From assembly GCA_900319005.1 (NCBI GenBank), contig ONMV01000009.1:1-64000 (forward strand): a stretch of DNA of 64,000 nucleotides. Direction: 5' to 3'. The position numbers and the translations under genes were made by a program. The stretch's first letter is position 1, and each line of letters starts with the position of its first letter. Below, in pieces: positions 42,572-49,506 of the stretch. The stretch comes from an uncultured Bacteroidales bacterium (GTDB lineage Bacteria; Bacteroidota; Bacteroidia; Bacteroidales; Paludibacteraceae). Under the pieces are notes generated by a model. It was not told the origin of the DNA and did no database searches. It worked only from the letters and a program-made list of their open reading frames with translations.

Positions 42572-42874
42572 TTATTGATAGATTGCGTTGCCGTATACGC
42601 TTGCTCCAAATACTCCATCGATGAAGTATGGTCTTTCGGTACCTAAGTACAGATCAATGGTCGTAGATCCATCGTCTGTGGTTATTTGGTAGAAAGTTTT
42701 GCTGTCTTTCTTTTCAAGTTCGACATACTCATCATAAGTAAGTTTTTGGAGTTTAGGAAGAGTGGAAACTATATAGTTAATAAAGTTTCTGATATCTTCA
42801 ACTTCTTTTTCCGTGAAGTCGTTTTCACGGAATTTGTTGAGTATTCGGTCATATTTTGAGATTGGCTTTTGCAT
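42572..42874 (-). CDS. Hypothetical structural-block protein (100 aa)
   Basis: Helical N-terminal half, beta C-terminal half (FYQITTDDGSTTIDLYLG). Start and stop are directly adjacent to neighbouring genes. A capsid vertex or spike-base role is possible but unproven. Confidence 0.7.
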   Translation of the reverse strand: MQKPISKYDRILNKFRENDFTEKEVEDIRNFINYIVSTLPKLQKLTYDEYVELEKKDSKTFYQITTDDGSTTIDLYLGTERPYFIDGVFGASVYGNAIYQ

Positions 42875-43152
42875 TACAACCGGTATTTATAGGTGTAACT
42901 TGCGTAGTTAGCGGCAATGAAATTGAAAGCATTGCTGCCGTTCGGGTATTTGGTATTGAGTTGGACGGTATTTTCATCTACTTGAACTTGTTCATAGAAG
43001 ATGATGGACCATACTCGTTGTTGCTCGACCGGGAGAGCATTTTCAGAATGGTCTACCTTAGTAGGGTCGAGCTTACAAATGTAGGAGTTCACTCCGACAT
43101 TGATAACGATGTCAGCATTGAGTATCGATGCTCCTTCTGCTCCATAGATCAT
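42874..43152 (-). CDS. Beta-rich hypothetical structural-block protein (92 aa)
   Basis: Mostly strands (ADIVINVGVNSYICKLDPTK; FNFIAANYASYTYKYRL), like a small jelly roll or penton-type domain. It has a strong Shine-Dalgarno (AGGAGGACAAAATC before ATG), rare here, suggesting high expression. It overlaps the next gene by one base. Confidence 0.7.
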   Translation of the reverse strand: MIYGAEGASILNADIVINVGVNSYICKLDPTKVDHSENALPVEQQRVWSIIFYEQVQVDENTVQLNTKYPNGSNAFNFIAANYASYTYKYRL

Positions 43153-43167
43153 GATTTTGTCCTCCTG

Positions 43168-43620
43168 TTAAAACGTGTAGGTGATACCTTTGGTGGCAAG
43201 GATTTCCTGGACGTGTGCCAGTTCTTTGAGAGAGAGTTCCTTGTTCATCCATTCACCGAGCGTATGTCCTTCGTATACGCTGAAAGCGTTGACGAGGGAG
43301 AGCACGTCGCTACGGCTATTCATTTGCTCGAATACCGCATAAACTGCGTCCTCATCGGTTCCCCAGCCGTAAGAGCCGAAGGCTGCTTTGAGTTTGGCTA
43401 CGAGGTTGTTCATCTCGGTCTTCGGAACGGAGACTTCTTGGGTGACGATCTCTTTCTCGTTGATATGTTCTTGTTGGGCGGCAGTGAGTTCGTCACTGAG
43501 GAAGCCCTTGGCGATCTTGTAGATTGCCACAATAACGATAACAACGAGTAATACGAGAAGGGCGTAGCCTCCGTATTTCATGAGTTTGTTGGAGTCGATA
43601 TCTACTTTTCCGATTTTCAT
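43168..43620 (-). CDS. Membrane protein with an annexin-like repeat (150 aa)
   Basis: Start at 43620 (MKIGKVDIDSNKLM), two bases from the previous stop. TM at about residues 18-38. The C-terminal domain begins LKAAFGSYGWGTDEDAVYAV (about 77-96) and continues SLVNAFSVYEGHTLGEWMNK, the pattern of an annexin repeat (GxGTDE calcium loop, then Y..G..L). Annexins bind acidic membranes through calcium. Here it would be a virion-membrane protein; a structural comparison is required to exclude chance. Confidence 0.6.
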   Translation of the reverse strand: MKIGKVDIDSNKLMKYGGYALLVLLVVIVIVAIYKIAKGFLSDELTAAQQEHINEKEIVTQEVSVPKTEMNNLVAKLKAAFGSYGWGTDEDAVYAVFEQMNSRSDVLSLVNAFSVYEGHTLGEWMNKELSLKELAHVQEILATKGITYTF

Positions 43621-43621
43621 A

Positions 43622-43816
43622 TCAGTGATTGATTTTGAGCCGGTGCAGTCCGTAGTTGGTTGCGCCAACTACGGCTGTAACGATGATGGCGAAGAAAATG
43701 AGTTTCACGAGTGTCTGAGTCTCTACGCGGATATTTACGGAGATACCTTGCTCGAGAACGGCGCCTAAGCCCAGCATATCGGACGTGGCTTTGTTGAGTT
43801 GTTTCTTCGTCTTCAT
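43622..43816 (-). CDS. Single-span membrane protein (64 aa)
   Basis: Soluble N-terminal part (MKTKKQLNKATSDMLGLGAV), TM at about residues 36-55, basic end. Part of the run of small structural-block membrane proteins. Confidence 0.75.
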   Translation of the reverse strand: MKTKKQLNKATSDMLGLGAVLEQGISVNIRVETQTLVKLIFFAIIVTAVVGATNYGLHRLKINH

Positions 43817-43821
43817 AGTGT

Positions 43822-44046
43822 TTAATGTTTAATGCACAGGCATACGATTTTGATGATGATGATTACTACGAGCAACGCGCGGATTTGCTCCAGGAGCTGG
43901 ATGGTTGCGTCGTCTGCTTCCGTGTAAACGGGAACGGTCTCGATGACTTTGTCCTCTTCCTCCGGATCACCGTCGAAGCGGCGAATCGGGGTCTTGACAT
44001 TTTTAATCGGGGTGTCCCCGTAGGTTGTAAAGATACGATGTCTCAT
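43822..44046 (-). CDS. Single-span membrane protein with a C-terminal anchor (74 aa)
   Basis: Hydrophilic first 54 residues (PIRRFDGDPEEEDKVIETVP) and a TM at about 55-73 ending in Cys-containing sequence. Confidence 0.75.
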   Translation of the reverse strand: MRHRIFTTYGDTPIKNVKTPIRRFDGDPEEEDKVIETVPVYTEADDATIQLLEQIRALLVVIIIIKIVCLCIKH

Positions 44047-44067
44047 ATTCGTAACGGATTGATGGTT

Positions 44068-44346
44068 TTACTTTTTCATCTTGGCTGCAATCTTCGGTGC
44101 AAAGTAGATGACGGCAGCGGCTACGATGGCGGCTACGAGAGCACCTAAGATATAGGTCTTGTACTTGGTGAAGAAACTTACTTCGATGGCATAGTCATCG
44201 GGATTGAGTGCAACGCCTTTGTCGGCTGCTGCTTCGCTTTTGGTACGGTAGTACTTACCGGATTGGGATTTCCAGAAAGTAGAGGGCTGTCCTTCTTTGG
44301 CGGAAACGTGGACTGCGATAGGAGTGTAGGAAGTGGCTTTGTTCAT
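44068..44346 (-). CDS. Single-span membrane protein (92 aa)
   Basis: Soluble domain with STFWKSQSGKYYRTKSEAAA, TM at about residues 62-84, Lys-rich end. Probable virion-membrane protein. Confidence 0.75.
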   Translation of the reverse strand: MNKATSYTPIAVHVSAKEGQPSTFWKSQSGKYYRTKSEAAADKGVALNPDDYAIEVSFFTKYKTYILGALVAAIVAAAVIYFAPKIAAKMKK

Positions 44347-44347
44347 A

Positions 44348-44755
44348 TTACTTGTTTTTTGAGTGGTTTACTATCAGTACTACGACGAGTGCGATGAGTG
44401 CGAGGCCTATGATGGCGTAGAAGCCGTTGTTGGTTTCGCGGTCGTCGTTTCGGTTGTCGGCGAGGTACCAGTATGTCTGTGCTGTTCGTGCGGCGTTGTT
44501 GTTGCGTGTGGTGCCTATGGTGGTTACCATATTGAATGCTCCGGTAAAGATGCTGGTGATGGCATCAATAACATACGTTGCGCCACCGGTAAGGATACCT
44601 GCCGCAAGGCCGGTACCTTCTTTGATAGCGGTATTGGTAACGCTGCCGGCAACTTGCGCATTCACTTGGGCATTGGTTTGTCCGGTGCCCGTAGTGGTGG
44701 CGGTTGTACCGTTGTTTTGGGTAGTGCCGCTTGCTTTGTATACAGGTCGAATCAT
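44348..44755 (-). CDS. Membrane protein with Thr/Gly-rich N-terminus (135 aa)
   Basis: MIRPVYKASGTTQNNGTTAT start, amphipathic middle (about 48-80), TM at about 112-131. The VYKASGTT start resembles the VHKASGSTT of the neighbouring 44759-44986 protein, suggesting related targeting segments. Confidence 0.75.
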   Translation of the reverse strand: MIRPVYKASGTTQNNGTTATTTGTGQTNAQVNAQVAGSVTNTAIKEGTGLAAGILTGGATYVIDAITSIFTGAFNMVTTIGTTRNNNAARTAQTYWYLADNRNDDRETNNGFYAIIGLALIALVVVLIVNHSKNK

Positions 44756-44758
44756 AGC

Positions 44759-44986
44759 TTAGTTGTTTTTGTTCTTGATGACGATGTAGGCAACGATGCC
44801 TGCGATAGCGATAAACATGATGGCGTTGGTTGAGTTGGTTTGGGTGACCATCGACGCCATAGTCTTGGTGTTGTTGTTGATGGCAGTACCGGTCTCATTG
44901 ATTTCGGCTGCTGCTGCATACATCTCGTCGGAGGTCGTGGAACCACTTGCTTTGTGTACTACGATTTGTTTTTTGAGAGGTTTCAT
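44759..44986 (-). CDS. Single-span membrane protein (75 aa)
   Basis: MKPLKKQIVVHKASGSTTSD start, helical middle, TM at about residues 54-71. Confidence 0.75.
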   Translation of the reverse strand: MKPLKKQIVVHKASGSTTSDEMYAAAAEINETGTAINNNTKTMASMVTQTNSTNAIMFIAIAGIVAYIVIKNKNN

Positions 44987-44992
44987 AGGTTT

Positions 44993-45565
44993 TTAATCTT
45001 TGAGCAGGAACAGTGCAGCGATGCCGAGCATCATGTACACCATTGTGCGGTTATTATCGGAGTTGGTTTCTTTTTGTTCGATGATATGGATAGCCTGGGC
45101 TGTTTGAGTGCCTGCGGCATTGATGACTTGTGCGTAGCTCTCGCCTTGTGCTTTGATTTCGTCGGCTTTGGAGCTACCGGAGCTTTTGCTCAGTTTGCGG
45201 TTTTTGATCGGATGGGCTTTGTCCCATGCCATGGCGCGTTTGATAAGGTTATCAATGCGCATGCGGTGTCCGGTTCGGTTTGGGTCGAGGATAGTCTCGA
45301 GCGTTTCGATCATCTGTTTCATGGAACGCGGCTCTGTGCCTACGAGTTTGTCGAAGGCATAGTTATCGGCTTCCTCTTCGATGTCGGTGTCGAGTGCGAG
45401 GTGTCCGATTTCGTGGAGTCGTACGAAGTTCTGCTGGAAGCGCGTAAGTTTGAACCACAGTTTCGGGTTGATGAAGAGTGTGGCATTGTCGCGATCCACG
45501 GCTGCAGGCGTATCGTACATCTCACCGTCGGACTTGTATATGGTATGTTTGATAATTTGTTCCAT
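44993..45565 (-). CDS. Membrane-anchored zinc metallopeptidase-like protein (zincin)
   Basis: A 190-residue protein. The motif NFVRLHEIGHLALDTDIEEE followed by ADNYAF contains HExxH (about residues 51-55) and a downstream acidic third ligand, the pattern of IrrE/ImmA-type and related zincins. A C-terminal TM is at about residues 173-187. Being in the structural block, it may process virion proteins or act in entry. A degraded active site cannot be excluded, but all ligands appear present. Confidence 0.75.
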   Translation of the reverse strand: MEQIIKHTIYKSDGEMYDTPAAVDRDNATLFINPKLWFKLTRFQQNFVRLHEIGHLALDTDIEEEADNYAFDKLVGTEPRSMKQMIETLETILDPNRTGHRMRIDNLIKRAMAWDKAHPIKNRKLSKSSGSSKADEIKAQGESYAQVINAAGTQTAQAIHIIEQKETNSDNNRTMVYMMLGIAALFLLKD

Positions 45566-45583
45566 AGGGTGTTGTTTATCAGG

Positions 45584-45616
45584 AAGGGCCCGCTCACCGA
45601 TGGTGGGCGAGCCCTT
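45584..45616. promoter_or_regulatory. Strong intergenic hairpin within the structural operon
   Basis: AAGGGCCCGCTCACC (45584-45598) pairs with GGTGGGCGAGCCCTT (45602-45616) with one mismatch and a GAT loop. It has no T-run on the minus strand, so it may stabilise the upstream capsid mRNA or partially terminate it. Confidence 0.75.
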
Positions 45617-45635
45617 TTCTGATTTTGTCGTCTTC

Positions 45636-46202
45636 TTATTGGCGTTTGGTGAGTGCGACTACGAAGATCACTACGACGAGTAGGATGCCGATGCCGCCCA
45701 AAATCCAATAGAGGGTTGTTTTCTGCGAAGCCTCTTCGCGCAGTCTCTCTTCGCGTTCCATCTGTGCGAGTGCGAGATTCGCATTCGTACCGTTGGTCGC
45801 GTTGGCAATGTCGTCAACGGAGTTGATGGCGGTGCCGAAGAGACCGGCGATGGCGTTAAACCATTGGAGACCTTGCTGTGACTTCTGTTCAGCAGTCAGT
45901 GGGGTACCGGTAGTGGTTGTACCCGTTGCGGTACCTGTGCCTGCTGCGCCTTTCGCTTGACCGGCAGCCTTGCTGAGCTTGGCTTGGGCCAAGAGGATGG
46001 CTTTTGCCTTCGGGCTCTTGCCCGCTTGTTTCGCCAGTTTGCCGAAGGGAACTGCGAAGGCTTTGCCTTCTTTGTCGAGAACCTGCATGCAGAGTTCGGG
46101 AGTCGGCGTGCCGTCATAACCGAACTTCTTCAAGAGGTTTCCGACTTTCTCAGCACCCATGACATCGATGACGAAAGCGAATATGGCTTTTTCTCTGGTC
46201 AT
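45636..46202 (-). CDS. Structural-block membrane protein (188 aa)
   Basis: Soluble N-terminal domain (about 1-70), Ala/Gly/Thr-rich linker, helical part and a C-terminal TM (about residues 166-185). Directly after the capsid candidate, 21 bp apart, so likely made in quantity. Family unknown. Confidence 0.75.
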   Translation of the reverse strand: MTREKAIFAFVIDVMGAEKVGNLLKKFGYDGTPTPELCMQVLDKEGKAFAVPFGKLAKQAGKSPKAKAILLAQAKLSKAAGQAKGAAGTGTATGTTTTGTPLTAEQKSQQGLQWFNAIAGLFGTAINSVDDIANATNGTNANLALAQMEREERLREEASQKTTLYWILGGIGILLVVVIFVVALTKRQ

Positions 46203-46223
46203 AGCTTTAGTGGTGTTAGGCGA

Positions 46224-46910
46224 TTAGCAACCGATTACTGCGCAAGCAGCGTCCTGCAGCAGTTGACCTGCACTCAGGCGAGCGCCCAGCGTAAGGCTGA
46301 TATCGAGCGAGCGACCCGGAGCGAGCGTTACCACCATGACGTGGTTGCGGTCGAGCTGGAAGTGCTTGAGGTCGTTGATCAACACCAAGGTCTTGTTGCT
46401 GTTAGCCGGATCAAGGTACTGCGACGGCTTGATTTCCTCTGCACCGAAGTTACGTACAGCGTTGAACTCAGCGATCTCGATCGGCTCGAAGAACTGTGCT
46501 TCGTTGTCGGTCTGCAGCTGGATGCCGCTGATGCGTTGCGGAGCGTGGCTGAATTCATCCTGTATGAATGCCAAGTTCGGGCAGGTACATTTTACATAAT
46601 GGTTGTCGGGTGTCGAGGTATCGCTCTCATCCACAGTCAGGACAGTGCCCTCAACTGCGATAGCGTCAACCTGCAGACCAGCAACGGCTGCGATAGCCTC
46701 TTTGGTCGACAGAGCGCCTGGGAAGACAGCGATGCGCTTGCTCGTAGAGCAGTCGCTCGAAAGTTTGATACGAACGCTTGCGTTCATCATCGACTCGTCG
46801 AAGATCATCGCCAGCGCGGATTCGCCGGATGCTTTTGCAGCGATACGGTTAGCCTTGCTACGCAGGCTTGCTGCTACACCGTTAAAGCGATCAGAAATAG
46901 AATGCTTCAT
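46224..46910 (-). CDS. Candidate major capsid protein (228 aa, beta-rich)
   Basis: A basic amphipathic N-terminal segment (MKHSISDRFNGVAASLRSKA) precedes about eight predicted strands: ASVRIKLSS, KRIAVFPG, AIAVEGTVLTV, YVKCTC, ISGIQLQ, FEPIEIAEF, KTLVLIND and HVMVVTLAPGRSLDISLTL. This is consistent with a single jelly roll, though no family match is known to me. Support for a capsid role is its position next to the packaging-type ATPase block, a private long leader with a promoter candidate, a strong downstream hairpin and a more regular codon choice than its neighbours. It is short for a double jelly-roll capsid (usually over 280 residues). Confidence 0.55.
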   Translation of the reverse strand: MKHSISDRFNGVAASLRSKANRIAAKASGESALAMIFDESMMNASVRIKLSSDCSTSKRIAVFPGALSTKEAIAAVAGLQVDAIAVEGTVLTVDESDTSTPDNHYVKCTCPNLAFIQDEFSHAPQRISGIQLQTDNEAQFFEPIEIAEFNAVRNFGAEEIKPSQYLDPANSNKTLVLINDLKHFQLDRNHVMVVTLAPGRSLDISLTLGARLSAGQLLQDAACAVIGC

Positions 46911-46964
46911 TGTTGTAATGTTTTTGTTAGTTAATAAATGGATAGTTTTTGTTGTTGGGTTGGG

Positions 46965-47102
46965 TTATTCGCCCTTGGGCTCTTCGGTCGGAGTTTCAGT
47001 CTCTTCGTCTTTCTTCTTGGAGAAAGCGATATAACAAACTACGCCGAGAACGGCTACTACGAGCAGGGCAACGACCCATGTCTGTGATAAGAAGTTTTTC
47101 AT
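46965..47102 (-). CDS. 45-residue single-span membrane protein
   Basis: Open frame MKNFLSQTWVVALLVVAVLG...TPTEEPKGE: TM at about residues 8-28, then KKK and an acidic tail. It is the first gene after the long leader, just upstream of the capsid candidate. In size and layout it resembles coat or minor membrane proteins of phages. Confidence 0.7.
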   Translation of the reverse strand: MKNFLSQTWVVALLVVAVLGVVCYIAFSKKKDEETETPTEEPKGE

Positions 47103-47416
47103 ACTTGTTGGGTTTTGGTGGTGTGTATGTTGTTAGTTGTTTTTGTCGGCATTTCTCTCAGGATCTCCGACGTATTGTCGGTAGTATCTGATTTGGCTCT
47201 CCGGGTCTTGATCCTACAAATCAAGTTAATACCCTCTTAGTTTTTTGTCTTTTTTGTTTCGTTATTCTTTGAGGCGGGTTAGTATCTGATGAGGGAGTGT
47301 GACAATGGCAAAGCTCGTATTGGTTAACTCCCTGGTCCCCGAATTAAGAAAAGAAATTTCTAACAAAAGAACCGTATTTATGTCTTGTTAAAGAACGTAC
47401 GATATTGAAATCGACG

Positions 47417-47425
47417 GCAAAATTA
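47417..47425 (-). promoter_or_regulatory. Candidate late promoter (-7 box) for the capsid operon
   Basis: TAATTTTGC on the minus strand; no TTTG at the usual 20-bp distance (one TTTG only 11 bp away). Such promoters often need an activator. It would give a leader of about 310 bases. Confidence 0.4.
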
Positions 47426-47511
47426 CACCATTTTTACAAAATGGGCACCCAATTCTCTCTAATACTCCCTGATTATCGCCAATTATCTCCAATTATCCCG
47501 AATTGAAAAGT

Positions 47512-47544
47512 GAAAAGGCCCCGTCCTCGCGACGAAGCCTTTTC
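47512..47544. terminator. Hairpin ending the ATPase operon
   Basis: GAAAAGGC and GCCTTTTC arms with an inner CGTC/GACG pair; on the minus strand the second arm ends CCTTTTCACTTTTC. It lies 50 bp after the stop at 47597. Confidence 0.65.
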
Positions 47545-47596
47545 CGGAATGATTGAGATTTATTCTTTTAAGTACCATGAAAACAGACCTTCAGGG

Positions 47597-47794
47597 TCAT
47601 ATGTCTATATTGTAGTTTTCCACCACGTATAGTACGCCCTTGGGGTTGAGCTTGTGAGCGGTGGGTTTGTTCCCCAGGGCTTCGAGTGCAGCGCGGTGGA
47701 CGGGGTTACGTAGGAACTTCTTGAAGTCATCTACGCTGGCCCCGGACGCGCGTTGAAGCTCGGACTTATACATAGGTGGATAACATTTTGCCAT
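47597..47794 (-). CDS. Small hypothetical protein (65 aa)
   Basis: Start at 47794 (MAKCYPPMYKSELQRASGAS), one base after the previous stop. Contains DDFKKFLRNPVHRAAL, a small helical DNA-binding-like pattern. Unknown function. Confidence 0.7.
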   Translation of the reverse strand: MAKCYPPMYKSELQRASGASVDDFKKFLRNPVHRAALEALGNKPTAHKLNPKGVLYVVENYNIDI

Positions 47795-47795
47795 A

Positions 47796-47996
47796 TCAGA
47801 GGTAGTATTGAGGATGTTTGTTACATACATGCGTACCTCTTACTATACGCTCGTGCGTGTGATGGCATTCGAGTATGATGGGTTTGCCGTCGTACTGCGA
47901 GTAGAGGTATTCTTTATCGGTGATCCAATGCTTGTAGGGACAGTTGTCGCAGGAAGCATCTGGATTGATTTTCTTTTTGGGTCTTATCAGTGCCAT
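47796..47996 (-). CDS. Small zinc-finger-like protein (66 aa)
   Basis: Contains DASCDNCPYKHW and ECHHTHERI...CNKH, which provide enough Cys and His for a zinc site. It could be a regulator or assembly factor. Confidence 0.7.
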   Translation of the reverse strand: MALIRPKKKINPDASCDNCPYKHWITDKEYLYSQYDGKPIILECHHTHERIVRGTHVCNKHPQYYL

Positions 47997-48000
47997 AGTA

Positions 48001-48588
48001 TTACAGTTTGAACCATTCGTAGGCGTAGGGGTTATGGACGGAGGCTTTGTTGACCTTGGCTTGCATTTTGCGTACTACATCGATACAGCGTATATCGGAG
48101 GCTCTTCGGTCGAGGTTGTCTTCGGTGCGGAAGAGGATGTAGTCCGTTGCAAAGGTAAAGAAGACCGGCGGAACTTCGCGGAAGCCGTGTGCTACCGCGA
48201 AGACGTCGATCATATTTTGTCGTGTTCCTAACAGGAGCGAGTGTATCTTTTCGTCCAGGTTGGCTTTGAAGTACCCTCTGCAGTCGTCGAAGACGATGAT
48301 GCCACGGCGGAAGGAGTTGAGGTGTTCGAGCGTGTAACGCGGACGGAAGACATGACGTTGAATGCCGGTAAAGAAGAGGTTGGCGGCACGAAGGTCGGCA
48401 AGCTCCGGGTACAGTTCGACGCCGTTGGCATCAGTTTCGCACCACTCATTCATGTACGGAGTGATGACGAGTGTTTTCTGACCCGATTGGGCCAGGATGC
48501 GATGTAGCAGCGTAGTCTTGCCGGTACCCGGCGCTCCGATGATGAGTGTGCGTTTGGTTTGGCGGTATGGGTTGTTATTCTCCGTCAT
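48001..48588 (-). CDS. FtsK/HerA-like ATPase, probable genome-packaging ATPase
   Basis: A 195-residue protein starting at 48588 (MTENNNPYRQ), with a normal overlap with the upstream gene. Walker A GAPGTGKT (residues 18-25), Walker B RRGIIVFDD (about 94-102), then LLLGTRQNMIDVFAVAHGFR, which holds the conserved Arg and sensor positions of the FtsK/HerA superfamily. It is short, without TM segments and set in a structural operon, as with the packaging ATPases of PRD1-, PM2- and STIV-like viruses; Zot proteins of filamentous phages are related but usually have a TM. No terminase is present in the element. Confidence 0.7.
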   Translation of the reverse strand: MTENNNPYRQTKRTLIIGAPGTGKTTLLHRILAQSGQKTLVITPYMNEWCETDANGVELYPELADLRAANLFFTGIQRHVFRPRYTLEHLNSFRRGIIVFDDCRGYFKANLDEKIHSLLLGTRQNMIDVFAVAHGFREVPPVFFTFATDYILFRTEDNLDRRASDIRCIDVVRKMQAKVNKASVHNPYAYEWFKL

Positions 48589-49222
48589 TTTTCTTCTTCG
48601 GCTCTTTGAGTTGTTCGCGGATGGAGCGGAGCGCTTTGCGTTCCGATTCGATCTGTGAGTATGCTTCGGAGAGTTTGAGTCGTTCCTCTTCAAGTGCTTT
48701 GCGTGTCTTCTCTATCTCTTCGCGTTCTTTGTTGATGGCGCGACGGTCGAGGGCATACGGTACTTTGGCGCCGTAGATGGTGGCAAGGCAGAAGAATATC
48801 TGCCATGGCAGCGGTATCTCGGTGCCTTTCTCTTTGCAGAACTTGGTGAAGAGATTTTCGAGGTTTTTGCGTTGTTCGCGACCGGCACGGAAGTCGTCTT
48901 GTTTCTCCTTGGACAGATAGGCAAGTCCCATGGAAGCGCCTTCGTCGATAGTCGTTACGATGAACTGTGCCGTGTTGCGCGCTGTCTCGTTGGAAATCTC
49001 TTCTTCGTTCTCGGGGTCATTCTCGAGTTCCGCGAGTTCTTCCGGTGTGGGTCCTTCGGGAGCGTTCTTTTCCTCCTTATTGAGCGCAAATTCCTCCATA
49101 AAAGCGTCTAATTGTTCCGAAGGTGCCAGTTCGCCGGTAGCGAAGCGGTATGTTTCATTCGGATTCTCGTCAGCCGCTTGGGGGTCTAAGTTCTCTTGAT
49201 TTATAAGTAAGTCTTCAAGCAT
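48575..49222 (-). CDS. Acidic coiled-coil protein (215 aa)
   Basis: Acidic N-terminal region (NDPENEEEISNETARN), a helical middle and a C-terminal coiled coil (about residues 160-205). Immediately upstream of the ATPase, so possibly its partner or an assembly scaffold. Confidence 0.75.
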   Translation of the reverse strand: MLEDLLINQENLDPQAADENPNETYRFATGELAPSEQLDAFMEEFALNKEEKNAPEGPTPEELAELENDPENEEEISNETARNTAQFIVTTIDEGASMGLAYLSKEKQDDFRAGREQRKNLENLFTKFCKEKGTEIPLPWQIFFCLATIYGAKVPYALDRRAINKEREEIEKTRKALEEERLKLSEAYSQIESERKALRSIREQLKEPKKKNDGE

Positions 49223-49505
49223 TGGGCATTTTGTTTAAGATGGTCTGAATGGCGTCGCTCAGCGGAATGGATTTGATGATGCGTAATACGCGATCATCTT
49301 CCGACAGGGCTACGATAGCAATGTTGTAGTCTGCTTTTGTCGTGTTCCTCTTCGGAGTAAGGAGATAGCATATCTGGACTTCGCCGTCCTCTTTTTTGAG
49401 AAGAGGGCGGTTTTCGTCCAGCAGCGTGTCGAGGAATTCGGCAAGCATTTGCGGAGCTTTCTCTTTTATGGCTCCGAAGTTCGAAAGCAGGGATAGCAGA
49501 TTCAT
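49215..49505 (-). CDS. Hypothetical protein (96 aa)
   Basis: Helical N-terminus (MNLLSLLSNFGAIKEKAPQM), then a beta part (EVQICYLLTPKRNTTKADYN). Overlaps the next gene by 8 bp. Confidence 0.7.
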   Translation of the reverse strand: MNLLSLLSNFGAIKEKAPQMLAEFLDTLLDENRPLLKKEDGEVQICYLLTPKRNTTKADYNIAIVALSEDDRVLRIIKSIPLSDAIQTILNKMPNA

Positions 49506-49506
49506 A

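Larger units (their letters stand above)
47103..47596. other. Long untranslated leader of the capsid operon
   Basis: No credible ORF. It contains a -7-like TAATTTTGC on the minus strand (47425-47417) without a good -33 box, an inverted repeat CCGAC/GTCGG near 47171-47184, a repeated CAGATACTA word, and the hairpin at 47512-47544 that ends the upstream operon. Confidence 0.6.

Noticed and set aside
48001-48588. Zot-like protein of a filamentous phage as explanation of the ATPase
   Set aside because: Zot normally has a TM segment and inovirus genomes are far smaller and lack a zincin, muralytic protein and SF3 primase-helicase. Kept only as a distant relative.
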